NCBI GenBank assembly: GCA_009781145.1
Contig: WQYR01000004.1
Location: 1-40,265 of the forward strand
Source of the DNA: Propionibacteriaceae bacterium
GTDB taxonomy: Bacteria > Actinomycetota > Actinomycetes > Propionibacteriales > Propionibacteriaceae
Length of the DNA: 40,265 nucleotides
Reading direction: 5' to 3'
In this document: positions 15,910-27,071 of the stretch, piece after piece
Position numbering within the stretch: the first letter of the stretch is position 1
Layout of the letters: each line of letters opens with the position of its first letter
The notes under the pieces: model-generated
Seen by the model: the letters and a program-made list of their open reading frames with translations, nothing else
What the model was told of the DNA's origin: nothing
The model's database searches: none
Translations under genes and position numbers: made by a program

Positions 15910-16970
15910 TTGGCCACCCCCTGCGGAGGGACGTGCAACACGGTGGCGGTGCGTCGATAGGCCAGGACGAACCGGGCGATATCCTGAACCCAATCACGGT
16001 CGGTCCTAAGCTGGATGTGGCCGACGCCGGTGCGGCGCATCGCGGCGGCGATGCGCGCCCGCTGCTGGGCCGAGGCCTTGTCTACCAGGGCACGCGCCTT
16101 CGAGTCGGACGTGTTGACATACCGCTCAAAGTTGGTCTCCGGGTCTTTGATCAGCAGTTCGCCGACATCTGGGAACTCCATCTCGGCGGCGTCTATGACC
16201 TCCACGCAAAGCACCTGGTTTCGCACTGTCAGGCGACGTAGCTGCCGTTCCCACTCGGTGGGGACGCCCGGGTCGACGACCTCGTCGCCGGGGGTCAAGA
16301 AATCGGAGACAACCACGCGCAACCCGCGCCGGCGCTGCGTGCGGTTCATCTGCTCGATGCCGTCAGCCAGGGTCAGGTTGCCGGGCGCATGGTCGGGCAC
16401 GATGGGCTCTTCCAGCATCTTCCCGAGCAGCCCGTACAGGGCGTTGCGCCCGGCCAGGGCGGGCAGGCGCTTTATGGCGTCCGGGCGCAGAATCATGCCG
16501 CCGAAACGGTCACCCACCTTTTGAGAAACAAAGCCGATGGTGGCGATTGCCGCGATACCCAAGTCTCGTTTTGTCACGCCGGCAGTGCCCCAGTTCATGG
16601 ACGGGGTGACATCAAGCAGCGCCCACACCTCCAGTTCGCGGTCGGCCACGGAATCACGCACATGTGGCACTGTGGCGCGGGCGGTGACGGCCCAGTCCAT
16701 TCGGCGTACATCGTCCTGGCCCGGCACATAGATTCTGGCGTCGCCAGGCTCGGTACCGGGGCCTGGCACGAGCCCCAGATGGTCGCCCTGAAGGAAACCT
16801 TCCAGGCGGCGAACAATCGTCAGTTCCAGGCGGCGCATGGCCGCCTCGGGGGCCAGTTTGCGCAACGCTATGGTCTGTTGCTTCGGCGCCTCCAACAGGG
16901 TTGAGGTAACCGCATCGCCATCGTTCTCGGACGGCGGTGCGAATTCCGGCAGCACCTGAGTCATGGCCAT
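15906..16970 (-). CDS. DUF58 domain protein of a MoxR-VWA cluster
   Basis: A 354-aa soluble protein. The DUF58 signature is ARIYVPGQDDVRRMDWAVTARATVPHVRD. A degenerate VWA-like fold follows (WALLDVTPSMNWGTA...). GNLTLADGIEQMNRTQRRRGLRVVVSDFL and the conserved-end block complete the family. DUF58 proteins accompany MoxR AAA+ ATPases and VWA proteins and are presumed adaptors. It lies 10 bp after moxR and overlaps the first VWA gene. ATG 16964 is an alternative start. Confidence 0.93.
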   Translation of the reverse strand: MAMTQVLPEFAPPSENDGDAVTSTLLEAPKQQTIALRKLAPEAAMRRLELTIVRRLEGFLQGDHLGLVPGPGTEPGDARIYVPGQDDVRRMDWAVTARATVPHVRDSVADRELEVWALLDVTPSMNWGTAGVTKRDLGIAAIATIGFVSQKVGDRFGGMILRPDAIKRLPALAGRNALYGLLGKMLEEPIVPDHAPGNLTLADGIEQMNRTQRRRGLRVVVSDFLTPGDEVVDPGVPTEWERQLRRLTVRNQVLCVEVIDAAEMEFPDVGELLIKDPETNFERYVNTSDSKARALVDKASAQQRARIAAAMRRTGVGHIQLRTDRDWVQDIARFVLAYRRTATVLHVPPQGVAK

Positions 16971-16980
16971 AGACGACCTG

Positions 16981-18039
16981 CTAACCGCGCGGCTGGTTGG
17001 CGTTCCAGACGGGCGTCGGCGCAGGCACCATTGCCAAAATTCGGTCGATCACCTGGGATGCTGGAATGTTGTCAGCGATGGCGTCGAAACTGAGAGTCAC
17101 GCGGTGCGCCATGACGTCTTGGGCGACTGCCTGAACGTCTGACGGCAGCACATAGTCGCGGCCGTGGATCAACGCCAGCGCGCGGGACGCGGACGTCAGG
17201 CCCAGCGTGGCACGCGACGAGGCGCCAATCGAGATGACCTTGTCAAGGTCGGGCATGCCAAAATCCACCGGATTACGGGTGGCCATAACCAGGCGAACGA
17301 TGTACTCGGCCACCAGGTTGTGGACGAAAATGTTCGACGCCATGTCCTGCAATTGAAGCGTCTTCTTGGGGTCGAGCACCGGGTCCGGCACAGGCGCCTT
17401 GATCGACATGCGGCGCAGGATCTCGAACTCCTCATTGCCCTTCGGGTAGGGCACGTCCACCTTCAACAGGAAGCGGTCCCGCTGGGCTTCTGGCAGCGGG
17501 TAGACACCCTCGGATTCGACGGGGTTCTCTGTCGCGATGACAATGAACGGCTTGGCCATCGGGTATGTGGTGCCGCCGATAGACACCTGACCTTCGGCCA
17601 TCACCTCAAGCATGGCGGCTTGCACCTTGGCGGGGGCGCGGTTCACCTCGTCCGCCAGGACGAAATTGACGAACACTGGCCCGAGTTCCACGTCGAACGT
17701 CTCTTTCGCCATCGAGTAGATTCGGGTGCCAACAATGTCGGACGGCACCAAGTCGGGCGTGAACTGGATGCGGGCGAAGTTGCCACCGACCACGGTGGCG
17801 AAACTGCGCACGGCCAACGTCTTGGCTGTGCCCGGCACGCCTTCCAGCAGAACATGGCCCTTGGCCAGCAGACCAACCATCAACTGCTCGACAAGGTGCT
17901 CCTGGCCGACGATGACCCGCTGCACCTGCGCCAAGGCTTTGCCGAGTAACTCGGCCGCGTCCTTGACGCTCATCGCCTTCGCGTCATGGCTGCTGTGCTC
18001 GGTGGGGACGGGATCGGTATCCGTCGGGGTTGTGCTCAC
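16981..18039 (-). CDS. MoxR-family AAA+ ATPase
   Basis: A 352-aa chaperone-like ATPase. Walker A is GVPGTAKTLAVRSFA and Walker B is FVLADEVNRAPAKVQAAMLEVMAEGQVSIGG. Sensor 1 is IATENPVESEGVYPLPEAQRDRFLLKV and the lid domain contains the sensor-2 region SSRATLGLTSASRALALIHGRDYV. These are standard MoxR features, longer than CbbQ. GTG 18039 is preferred over the ORF-track 18123, which reaches into the divergent promoter region; ATG 17973 is another possibility. First gene of moxR-DUF58-VWA-VWA-yggS. Confidence 0.94.
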   Translation of the reverse strand: MSTTPTDTDPVPTEHSSHDAKAMSVKDAAELLGKALAQVQRVIVGQEHLVEQLMVGLLAKGHVLLEGVPGTAKTLAVRSFATVVGGNFARIQFTPDLVPSDIVGTRIYSMAKETFDVELGPVFVNFVLADEVNRAPAKVQAAMLEVMAEGQVSIGGTTYPMAKPFIVIATENPVESEGVYPLPEAQRDRFLLKVDVPYPKGNEEFEILRRMSIKAPVPDPVLDPKKTLQLQDMASNIFVHNLVAEYIVRLVMATRNPVDFGMPDLDKVISIGASSRATLGLTSASRALALIHGRDYVLPSDVQAVAQDVMAHRVTLSFDAIADNIPASQVIDRILAMVPAPTPVWNANQPRG

Positions 18040-18209
18040 GATGCCTGGCTTTCTGTGCTTGTGAGTAATACATGTTACCGTGCCGAGGGCTTTCCAACCG
18101 CCGCGTCCGCCCCTGCACAGCAAACGATCCAGCTCCCACAGCTATCGCACAGGCCCACCAAACCGCATACCGATGGGCCAAAAGCCCCTTGCCTGTAAAG
18201 TTGGTAACG

Positions 18210-19199
18210 ATGTCCGACATTGAAATCCATCCGTCCGCCACCGGTGAGCCGTTCCCGCCGCCACCGTACGGGGCTGCGCTGCTGCCTGACGACCCGCCGC
18301 GGATCGGTGACTTCTGGCTGGACGGACGCCTGGCGGCGCGCGCCAGCGGCATCGCCTTCCTGGCCCACGAGGCCGCGCCGCAGCCCAAGCCGGGTGCCCA
18401 GTCCATCAAGAGCGACGAACCGGCTCCCGTCATGTTGATCGTCCTCAGCCAAGGGGCCACCGACGACGCAGCAGCACGCGACAGGCTGGCCGGCGAAGTC
18501 AACAAGATGCATGCCGACACAGTCATAGCACGCGGCGGCACCAACCAAGACGACGGACGCCTTGCCGACAAATACCGTGCGGAGTCGGACGAACCCGTCC
18601 CCACCAGCGACGTGCCGACAGCACCCTGGGTGGCACTGGCCTACGACGGCACGATCGACGCCATCGCCGAAGCCGACCGGGTGCTGCGCAGCGTCGACCT
18701 GTCGAGCACCCCACCGCTGGGAACGATGAGCGGCCCCAACTTCCAGTTGCCGTGGATCACCCAAACCAAGCCTGGCAACTGGCGGCGCTGGCCACTGCCA
18801 TGGGGTGGACGGACGGACAGAGCAAGCTGGGTGTCTGTGCTGGTGTCATGGCTGTTAATGCTTGCCTTGGCCGCGATAGCGCTGCTGATCGTCGTGCTGC
18901 TGTTTCAGAACCCTCCTCCACCCTCCGGCGGCAGTGGTGGCGGCGACAGCTCGGCCACGTCGTCCTCGTCTGCCGAAGGGTCTGGCAGTGGCTCGCCGTC
19001 GGACAGCGGTTCGGGCTCAGGGTCTGGCAGCGGTTCGCCGACGGACAGTGGAACCGAATCCGGTTCGCCGTCCGAAAGTGACAGTGGTGGGCACGACTCG
19101 CCCACCCAGTCGGCCTCGATGATGTCGCCAACAACAGGGACAGGCTCAATGGGCCAGCCCAGCATCAACCCAGACCTGTGGCTGGGCACCGGCCACTAG
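18210..19199 (+). CDS. single-span membrane protein with Ser/Gly/Asp-rich tail, unknown function
   Basis: A 329-aa protein, not a recognised family. Residues 1-200 form a soluble, proline-containing domain ([71 protein letters not shown]). One strong membrane span follows at about residues 205-233 ([25 protein letters not shown]). The rest, about 90 residues, is low-complexity and Ser/Gly/Asp-rich, presumably extracytoplasmic. ATG 18210 is chosen; the ORF-track 18072 start lies in the moxR promoter region. A -10-like TAAAGT lies just upstream. It is divergent from the moxR operon and may be functionally linked to it. The 3' end overlaps rpe by 4 bp. Confidence 0.75.
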   Translation: MSDIEIHPSATGEPFPPPPYGAALLPDDPPRIGDFWLDGRLAARASGIAFLAHEAAPQPKPGAQSIKSDEPAPVMLIVLSQGATDDAAARDRLAGEVNKMHADTVIARGGTNQDDGRLADKYRAESDEPVPTSDVPTAPWVALAYDGTIDAIAEADRVLRSVDLSSTPPLGTMSGPNFQLPWITQTKPGNWRRWPLPWGGRTDRASWVSVLVSWLLMLALAAIALLIVVLLFQNPPPPSGGSGGGDSSATSSSSAEGSGSGSPSDSGSGSGSGSGSPTDSGTESGSPSESDSGGHDSPTQSASMMSPTTGTGSMGQPSINPDLWLGTGH

Positions 19200-19858
19200 C
19201 CGATCAGACTTGCCTGTGCCGCAGCCCGTAGTTGGCACACCATCTGATCAGGGTCGTCAGCGCGGAAGACCGCAGACCCTGCCACGAAGGTGTCGGCGCC
19301 AGCCTCGACACACCGCCCAATCGTCTCCAGCGACACTCCCCCATCCATCTGCAGCCAAACCTCGCGCGACCCAGCCGCAATCATTCGGCGCAGCGCGGCG
19401 ACCTTGGGCAGAACCAAATCAAGGAAAGGCTGTGCGCCAAACCCAGGCTCCACGCTCATCACCAAAACCACATCGACCTCACCGAGAATGCCCGCAACCA
19501 TTTCGGCGCTGGTCGCCGGGTTGAGGGCGACACCGACCCTGGCTCCCCTGGCTCTCAGTTCCTGGGCAAGCCGCACGGGTGCGCGCGCCGCCTCGATGTG
19601 GAAGGTGACGGATTGAGCCCCGGCCTCTGCGTAGGCCGGTGCCCACCGATCAGGGTCCTCAATCATCAGATGCACATCAAGCGGCGCCGACGTGGCCCCG
19701 CTCAACGCCTGCACGACGGAAAGGCCGAAGGTCAGGTTCGGGACGAAATGATTGTCCATGACGTCGAGATGAATGGCGTCCGCAGAGGGTATGCGCGCAA
19801 TCTCGTCCCGCAAGCGGGTGAAGTCAGCGTTGAGGATACTCGGAGTGATTCTGATCAT
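19196..19858 (-). CDS. rpe: ribulose-phosphate 3-epimerase
   Basis: A 220-aa TIM-barrel enzyme interconverting ribulose-5-phosphate and xylulose-5-phosphate, feeding ribulose-5-phosphate to phosphoribulokinase. Metal and catalytic motifs are visible: [51 protein letters not shown] and [31 protein letters not shown]. It is the last gene of the leftward cbbL-cbbS-cbbX-tkt-rpe operon, 3 bp after transketolase, so it is likely the cbbE-type copy. Confidence 0.96.
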   Translation of the reverse strand: MIRITPSILNADFTRLRDEIARIPSADAIHLDVMDNHFVPNLTFGLSVVQALSGATSAPLDVHLMIEDPDRWAPAYAEAGAQSVTFHIEAARAPVRLAQELRARGARVGVALNPATSAEMVAGILGEVDVVLVMSVEPGFGAQPFLDLVLPKVAALRRMIAAGSREVWLQMDGGVSLETIGRCVEAGADTFVAGSAVFRADDPDQMVCQLRAAAQASLIG

Positions 19859-19861
19859 GTC

Positions 19862-21931
19862 TTACGCCACCGCCTTCTTGACTTCATCCACCACCCGTTC
19901 GGCAGTGATGCAGAAGTTTGTGTAAAGGACGGACGCGGAGGCCGATGCCCCGAAATGGTCAACACCAATTTTCACGCCCGCCTCGCCGATGATCTCACTC
20001 CAGCCGTAAGTCACGCCCGCCTCAATGGACACCTTGATTGCATCCTTCGGCAGCAACTCTTCTTTGTACGACGCCGGCTGGGCGGCGTACCACTCAAGAC
20101 ATGGGGCCGCGACCACACGAGTGGGTATGCCGTCCGCTTCCAAGGCGGCGCGCGCCTGGACGGCAATCTCCACCTCGGAGCCGGTGGCAACAATCACGGC
20201 CTTCGGCGGCGTCGTGCTGGAGTCAAAAAGGGTGTAGGCCCCCTTGCTCATCTCGGCCACGTCGGCGGCACCCGCGCCTGTGCGGTCGAAGGTCGTCAGG
20301 TCCTGACGACTGAGAATCAGGGCAACGGGGTGATCGGTGATTCCAAGAATCAGCCTCCACGCTTCGCCGACCTCGTTGGCGTCGCTGGGACGGATGACAT
20401 CGAGTCCGGGAATCACGCGAAGTGCCGCGACGTGCTCAACCGGCTGGTGAGTTGGCCCGTCCTCACCAACGCCGATTGAATCGTGCGTGAAGACGAACAC
20501 CGAAGGAATCTTGGACAAAGCCGCGACCCTGATCGGTGGGCGCATGTAGTCGGCAAAGACGAGGAATGTTCCGCCGTATGCCCTTGTCAACCCAGAATTG
20601 ATGGCATTGAGTATCCCGCCCATGGCGTGCTCGCGGATGCCGAAGTGGATGGTGCGGCCATTGGGGGCAGGTGCCCAGTCCTTGCTGGCACGGCTGGCGG
20701 GAAGGAAAGACGGCTGCCCTTCCATGGTGGTGAGGTTGGAGCCGGCCAGATCAGCCGAGCCTCCCCACAACTCGGGCACGGCATCTGCGAGAGCCGTCAA
20801 AACCTCGCCCGAGGCTGCCCGCGTGGACTTCTTCCCCGCAGGGAACACCGGAATGCTGGCACCAAGGTCGACCGGTAGCTGGTGGGCAAGAACGCGATCG
20901 AGCAACCCCTTTCCCGTTGGGTTTCCGTCTGCCCAGGAGGCAAACCGCACATCCCAACCCGCGCGACAACCTCTAGCCCGGTTGTCAGCGTTGGCCCGCG
21001 TATGGGCGATCACCTCGGCGCCGACCTCAAAGCTCTTCTCAGGGTCGAAACCCAGTCGGGCTTTCAAAGCCGCGACTTCTGCGGCACCGATCTTGGCCCC
21101 GTGCACCTTCTCTGAGCCTGCCATGGTTGGCAAGGGCCACCCGATGATCGTGGTGACTTTGATGAAACTTGGCTTGTCGGTGACGGCCTTGGCTGCCTCG
21201 ATGGCGGCGAATAGTTCATCAATCTTCTCCTCGTAGCCGCTGCCGCCATTGGTGAAGTCGACCTGTTGGACATGCCACCCATAGGCGGCATACCGGGCAC
21301 ATACATCTTCGGTCAGGGCAATCACCGTATCGCCCTCAATGGTGATGTGGTTGTCGTCGTAAATTACGATCAGGTTCCCGAGCTCCTGGGTGGCGGCCAA
21401 TGAACTTGCCTCGCTGGCAACGCCCTCCTGCATGTCCCCATCGCCCGCGATGCAGTAGACGAAATGGTCGAAGACCGACCGGCCCGGCTGCGAATCGGGA
21501 TCGAACAGCTCGCGTTCCTTGCGGGCAGCCATGGCGAAGCCCACCGCGTTCGACACCCCAGCCCCCAACGGCCCGGTGGTGCATTCGACTCCTGGGGTGT
21601 GGCCCCGCTCGGGGTGCCCAGGCGTCAAGGACCCCCACGTCCGGAACTGGGCCAGATCCTCCAACTCGACGCCAAACCCGCCCATGAATAGCTGTATGTA
21701 TTGCGTCAACGAGGAATGCCCAATCGATAGGACAAACCGGTCACGGCCGATCCAGGTGGGGTCACCCGGGTCGAGACTCATGACCTTCTGATACAGCAGG
21801 TAGGCAATCGGTGCCAACGAGATGGCCGTCCCGGGATGACCATTCCCGACCTTCTCGACGGCATCCGCCGCCAGCACGCGAGCAGTGTCAACTGCCCTTG
21901 TGTCCAGGTCATTCCAATCGAGTTGATTCAT
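19862..21931 (-). CDS. cbbT: transketolase
   Basis: A 689-aa thiamine-diphosphate enzyme that moves two-carbon units in the regenerative phase of the Calvin cycle. The ThDP motif is GDGDMQEGVASEASSLAATQELGNLIVIYDDN, with the N-terminal NGHPGTAISLAPIAYLLY. The pyrimidine domain has GIREHAMGGILNAI, then FVFTHDSIGVGEDGPTHQPVEHVAALRVIPG. The C-terminal domain is complete. The start overlaps the cbbX stop (ATGA). Position in the operon indicates a CBB role, although a housekeeping pentose-phosphate role cannot be excluded. Confidence 0.96.
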   Translation of the reverse strand: MNQLDWNDLDTRAVDTARVLAADAVEKVGNGHPGTAISLAPIAYLLYQKVMSLDPGDPTWIGRDRFVLSIGHSSLTQYIQLFMGGFGVELEDLAQFRTWGSLTPGHPERGHTPGVECTTGPLGAGVSNAVGFAMAARKERELFDPDSQPGRSVFDHFVYCIAGDGDMQEGVASEASSLAATQELGNLIVIYDDNHITIEGDTVIALTEDVCARYAAYGWHVQQVDFTNGGSGYEEKIDELFAAIEAAKAVTDKPSFIKVTTIIGWPLPTMAGSEKVHGAKIGAAEVAALKARLGFDPEKSFEVGAEVIAHTRANADNRARGCRAGWDVRFASWADGNPTGKGLLDRVLAHQLPVDLGASIPVFPAGKKSTRAASGEVLTALADAVPELWGGSADLAGSNLTTMEGQPSFLPASRASKDWAPAPNGRTIHFGIREHAMGGILNAINSGLTRAYGGTFLVFADYMRPPIRVAALSKIPSVFVFTHDSIGVGEDGPTHQPVEHVAALRVIPGLDVIRPSDANEVGEAWRLILGITDHPVALILSRQDLTTFDRTGAGAADVAEMSKGAYTLFDSSTTPPKAVIVATGSEVEIAVQARAALEADGIPTRVVAAPCLEWYAAQPASYKEELLPKDAIKVSIEAGVTYGWSEIIGEAGVKIGVDHFGASASASVLYTNFCITAERVVDEVKKAVA

Positions 21932-22941
21932 GATGACTCTTTACTTTCCGACGTGGCCGGAGCCGAATGAGCGGCGGCATCGAACACACTGCTAGTACGA
22001 ATGTCGGCTTCGGTCAGCGTGCGCAGTTCGACGAGGCTGACCGGTCGTCCCAGGCCGACCAGACGGTTGGCGTGCCGCAGTCGGGCGCGCTCCAAAGCGT
22101 TGCGGACGCTGCGAGCGTTCGCGAACCGCGGCTGATTCACCCGGACCTCCAGGTATTCGGCGAAGGCGGCACGGGCGGCGTCATCGAAGACGTACTCGTC
22201 CTTGGCCAGCATCTTCTCGGCGATCTGGGCCAATTCGGCCGTGGAATAGTCGTCGAAGGCGATATGGTGGGCCACGCGCGAGGACAAACCCGGGTTTGCG
22301 GAGAAGAAAGTGTCCATGCGGTCGGGATAGCCCGCGAAAATCACGACCAGCGAACTGCGCTCGGACTCCATTTCGGCCAGAAGAATCTCAATGGCCTCTT
22401 GGCCGTAGTCCCGCTCGTTCTCAGCGCGATAAAGGTTGTAGGCCTCGTCGATGAACAGCACCCCACCGGCCGCCCGGGCGATGGCCTGCTTGGTCTTGGG
22501 TGCGGTGTGCCCGATAAACTGCCCGACCAGGTCGTCGCGCCCCACCATGTGGACGGTGGGCTTCGCTAGGTAGCCCAGGGCATGCAGGATCTGGGCCATT
22601 CGCAGCGCCACCGTGGTCTTGCCGGTGCCGGGACTGCCGGTGAAACTCATGTGCAGAGTCGGTCGACTGGCCGACAAACCAAACTGCGCCCGAGCCCTGT
22701 CGACCATCAGCAACGCGGCGATCTGGGCGATGCGCTTCTTGACGTTGGCTAGGCCAACCAGTTCGGCATCAATCTCGTCGAGAACCTCGCGGACGGCAAC
22801 TGCGGCGGCGTCCTGCGCCAGATCGATCTTGGCGTCCTCAGCCAGGACGGCCTCGGATGTCGGGGACGGATTCCCGTCACCTGGGAGGCTACCAGGCGAC
22901 GGATCCGTCCCCGGACGGTAGAGCTGGAACCCGGAGCTCAT
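21928..22941 (-). CDS. cbbX: CbbX, red-type RuBisCO activase (AAA+)
   Basis: A 337-aa AAA+ motor that removes inhibitory sugar phosphates from red-type RuBisCO by pulling on the CbbL C terminus. Walker A is [15 protein letters not shown], the pore-loop region is [15 protein letters not shown], Walker B is [30 protein letters not shown] and sensor motifs are [17 protein letters not shown] and [12 protein letters not shown]. The end ([26 protein letters not shown]) is diagnostic for CbbX. The pore-loop aromatic is Phe where Rhodobacter CbbX has Tyr. ATG 22941 overlaps the cbbS stop (ATGA); the ORF-track start adds four codons. Confidence 0.96.
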   Translation of the reverse strand: MSSGFQLYRPGTDPSPGSLPGDGNPSPTSEAVLAEDAKIDLAQDAAAVAVREVLDEIDAELVGLANVKKRIAQIAALLMVDRARAQFGLSASRPTLHMSFTGSPGTGKTTVALRMAQILHALGYLAKPTVHMVGRDDLVGQFIGHTAPKTKQAIARAAGGVLFIDEAYNLYRAENERDYGQEAIEILLAEMESERSSLVVIFAGYPDRMDTFFSANPGLSSRVAHHIAFDDYSTAELAQIAEKMLAKDEYVFDDAARAAFAEYLEVRVNQPRFANARSVRNALERARLRHANRLVGLGRPVSLVELRTLTEADIRTSSVFDAAAHSAPATSESKESS

Positions 22942-23360
22942 GAGCCGTAGCACGACCCGGAGGGCCGCTCCGTGGCGTACGAGTGCACCGAGTAACGCTG
23001 AACCCTTCCATCGGACTCAGTACGGTCGAGCCGGAAGCCGGGCTCCTCGGCCGGCCGCTGGACCAGGAAGCTCAGCGCCGTGGTCTGTCGACCCAGCCGA
23101 GCGTCGTAGGCCATCACCCGGACGTAGTGCCCGGGGAAGGTCGAGCGGCAATCGTTGATCTCGCGCAGCACGCCGTCCGGCTCTGTGAGATCGAACATGG
23201 GCAAGCCCCACATCTCCCAGTAGACGTTGCGCGGGTGTGGATCGTCGGAATGCTCGATCGATACCGGCCATCCCTGGTCAAGCGCGTACCGCACTTGGGC
23301 GGCGATCTCGTCGTCGGTCAGGTCGGGCAAATAGCTGAATGCTCCATGGCGAAGTCGCAT
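22938..23360 (-). CDS. cbbS: RuBisCO small subunit, red-type form I
   Basis: A 140-aa small subunit of the L8S8 carboxylase. It begins [19 protein letters not shown] at ATG 23360, after an AGAAAGG site. The ORF-track start (23621) is inside cbbL in another frame and is rejected. Conserved blocks are [20 protein letters not shown], the [12 protein letters not shown] region and [13 protein letters not shown]. The C-terminal extension after this ([23 protein letters not shown]) forms the extra beta-hairpin that marks red-type enzymes. It lies 16 bp after cbbL. Confidence 0.96.
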   Translation of the reverse strand: MRLRHGAFSYLPDLTDDEIAAQVRYALDQGWPVSIEHSDDPHPRNVYWEMWGLPMFDLTEPDGVLREINDCRSTFPGHYVRVMAYDARLGRQTTALSFLVQRPAEEPGFRLDRTESDGRVQRYSVHSYATERPSGSCYGS

Positions 23361-23376
23361 TTTGGGTGCCTTTCTA

Positions 23377-24944
<1,568 letters not shown>

Positions 24945-24985
24945 GGGTGATGTCCGAGGCACCCAGCCAGGCCTACGTTGTGAGC

Positions 24986-25987
24986 ATGACAAATCTACAC
25001 GCCACCGCAGCCAGCTTGGCAGCCGACGGAAAAGGTATCCTAGCCGCCGACGAAAGCATCAAGACCATGTCCGCCCGCCTGGCCAAGGTCGGGGTTGAAG
25101 GCACTGAGACCAATCGCCGCGACTACCGCGAGTTGCTGCTCACCACCCCGGGCCTGTCGCAGTGGGTCGCTGGAATCATTCTTTGCGACGAGACGCTGCG
25201 ACAGCTCACCGCCGACGGCACCCCCTTCCCGCAACGGGCGGCAGCTTTGGGGGTTCAGGCCGGCATCAAGGTGGACACCGGAACCACGACGCTGCCATTT
25301 TCGGACGGCGAGACGGTGACCCAAGGTCTGGATGGTCTGGCCGAACGACTGGCGGAGTACCGCGAGTTGGGGGCGACCTTCGCCAAGTGGCGCGCGGTGC
25401 TGCAGCCTGGCGCGTCCGACCGCGCCTTCTGGGCCAATGCCCACGCGTTGGCCCGGTACGCGGCGCTGTGCCAGGACGCCGGCATAGTCCCGATCGTCGA
25501 GCCCGAGGTGTTGATGGACGGCGGACACCCTATCGAGGCGTGCCAGGCGACCACGGCCGCAATGCTGAGCGCCACCTTCTCCGAGCTGGACCGGGCCGGT
25601 GTCGACCCCGCCGGTGTGGTCCTAAAGCCCAACATGGTGATCGCCGGCACGGCCGCGTCCAGCCAGTCAACCCCCAAGGATGTCGCCCGTCAAACGGTCG
25701 CGGTTTTGCGCGACAAGGTACCGGCCCAGGTGCCAAGCATTGCTTTCCTATCCGGGGGACAATCCAATGAGCGCGCCTGCGCCAACCTGGCGGAGATCAA
25801 CCGACAGGCAAGTCAGGTCGGCGTCCCTTGGCGGTTGACGTTCTCCTTCGGGCGCGCGCTGGTCGACGATGCGCTGCGCACTTGGGCGGGTCAGCCCGGG
25901 CAGGTGGCGCAGGCGCAGCAAGCCCTGGCCGCCAACTGCTCCCGCGCATCGGCGGCTGCCCAAGGCCGAGACGAAGGGGTGGTGTGA
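24986..25987 (+). CDS. fba: fructose-bisphosphate aldolase, class I
   Basis: A 333-aa Schiff-base aldolase joining dihydroxyacetone phosphate with glyceraldehyde-3-phosphate, and probably also with erythrose-4-phosphate, in the Calvin cycle. Class I hallmarks are GKGILAADESIKTM, FAKWRAVLQ, IVPIVEPEVLMDG and the Schiff-base Lys in VVLKPNMVIAG, followed by FLSGGQSNERA. No class II zinc motif is present. ATG 24986 is preferred; GTG 24980 and the ORF-track 24947 are less likely. It is the first gene of a rightward fba-fbp-prk operon, divergent from cbbL. Confidence 0.95.
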   Translation: MTNLHATAASLAADGKGILAADESIKTMSARLAKVGVEGTETNRRDYRELLLTTPGLSQWVAGIILCDETLRQLTADGTPFPQRAAALGVQAGIKVDTGTTTLPFSDGETVTQGLDGLAERLAEYRELGATFAKWRAVLQPGASDRAFWANAHALARYAALCQDAGIVPIVEPEVLMDGGHPIEACQATTAAMLSATFSELDRAGVDPAGVVLKPNMVIAGTAASSQSTPKDVARQTVAVLRDKVPAQVPSIAFLSGGQSNERACANLAEINRQASQVGVPWRLTFSFGRALVDDALRTWAGQPGQVAQAQQALAANCSRASAAAQGRDEGVV

Positions 25988-25992
25988 CGCCC

Positions 25993-27069
25993 ATGTCTCG
26001 CCGAATGACACTGACCCGGTACACCATCGAGCAGGAGCACCAGCACCCCGAAGCCACCGGAGACTTTTCTGCCCTGCTGAATGCCGTGGCGACATCCGCA
26101 AAGATCATCTCGAACCGGGTGCGTTTGGGCGAGTTGGCCAGCTCGCTGGGCTCCCCAGTTGATGACGGCGCCAGGCTCAATCCCACCGGCGACACCCCCA
26201 AAGAGCTCGATCTGATCAGCAACGACATCGTCATCGGCGAGACCCAATGGGGCGGTCATTTGACCGGCATCCTCAGCGAGGAACTCGAGGATGTCCTCCC
26301 GATCCCCAATGCCTTCAAGCGGGGCAAGTACCTGCTGGCTATGGATCCGTTGGATGGGTCGTCCAACATTGACGTCAACATCTCTGTCGGCACGATCTTC
26401 TCCATTTTGCGCAGTCCGCGACCGGGCGAGGTGGCGACGGCCGAGGACTTCCTGCAGCCGGGCACTCAACAGGTGTGTGCCGGGTTCGTCCTCTACGGGC
26501 CCTCAACCATGCTGGTGCTGACAACCGGTAGCGGCGTGGACGGATTCACGCTGAACCCGGAAGTTGGCGAGTTCGAGCTGACCCATCCGGACATGCGGGT
26601 GCCCGAGAAAACCAGCGAGTTCGCGATCAACGCGAGCAACGAGCGCTTCTGGGAGGAACCGATCAAACGCTACGTCGCCGAAATGCTGGCCGGCAGCGCA
26701 GGCGCCAGGGAGCGCGACTTCAATATGCGTTGGATAGCCTCGCTTGTGGCTGAGACATACAGGATTCTGACCCGGGGCGGCGTGTTCCTCTACCCGACGG
26801 ACACCAAGCAACCGGGCGTCAAGGGACGGCTGCGGTTGCTGTACGAGGCCAACCCGATCGCTTTCGTGATCGAGCAGGCCGGGGGCAAAGCCTCCACCGG
26901 AAGAGGCAGGATGCTTGAGGTTCAGCCCACCGCCATCCATGAAAAGGTCCCGTTGATCTTCGGTTCCCGCGAGGAGGTGGAGCGCATCGAGCAGTACCAC
27001 GAGCAAACCACAGACGAGCCCCATTACGACACTTCCCTTTTCAATACCAGATCACTATTTCGGAGCTAA
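25993..27069 (+). CDS. fbp: fructose-1,6-bisphosphatase, class I
   Basis: A 358-aa Mg-dependent phosphatase. The class I signature MDPLDGSSNIDVNISVGTIFSILR is complete, with the acidic ILSEEL metal ligand upstream and ILTRGGVFLYPTD near the C terminus. It dephosphorylates fructose-1,6-bisphosphate and in autotrophs often sedoheptulose-1,7-bisphosphate too. ATG 25993 is given; GTG 25984, overlapping the fba stop and closer to a GAAGGGG site, is a serious alternative. Many actinobacteria use class II (GlpX) FBPase, so a class I enzyme here fits import with the cbb set. Confidence 0.95.
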   Translation: MSRRMTLTRYTIEQEHQHPEATGDFSALLNAVATSAKIISNRVRLGELASSLGSPVDDGARLNPTGDTPKELDLISNDIVIGETQWGGHLTGILSEELEDVLPIPNAFKRGKYLLAMDPLDGSSNIDVNISVGTIFSILRSPRPGEVATAEDFLQPGTQQVCAGFVLYGPSTMLVLTTGSGVDGFTLNPEVGEFELTHPDMRVPEKTSEFAINASNERFWEEPIKRYVAEMLAGSAGARERDFNMRWIASLVAETYRILTRGGVFLYPTDTKQPGVKGRLRLLYEANPIAFVIEQAGGKASTGRGRMLEVQPTAIHEKVPLIFGSREEVERIEQYHEQTTDEPHYDTSLFNTRSLFRS

Positions 27070-27071
27070 CA

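Noticed and set aside
13981-18039. MoxR plus VWA genes near cbb genes as a CbbQ/CbbO RuBisCO activase pair
   Set aside because: CbbO is a much larger protein with its own N-terminal region and CbbQ is shorter than this ATPase. DUF58 and two compact membrane VWA proteins indicate the general MoxR/Bat type. The RuBisCO here already has CbbX.
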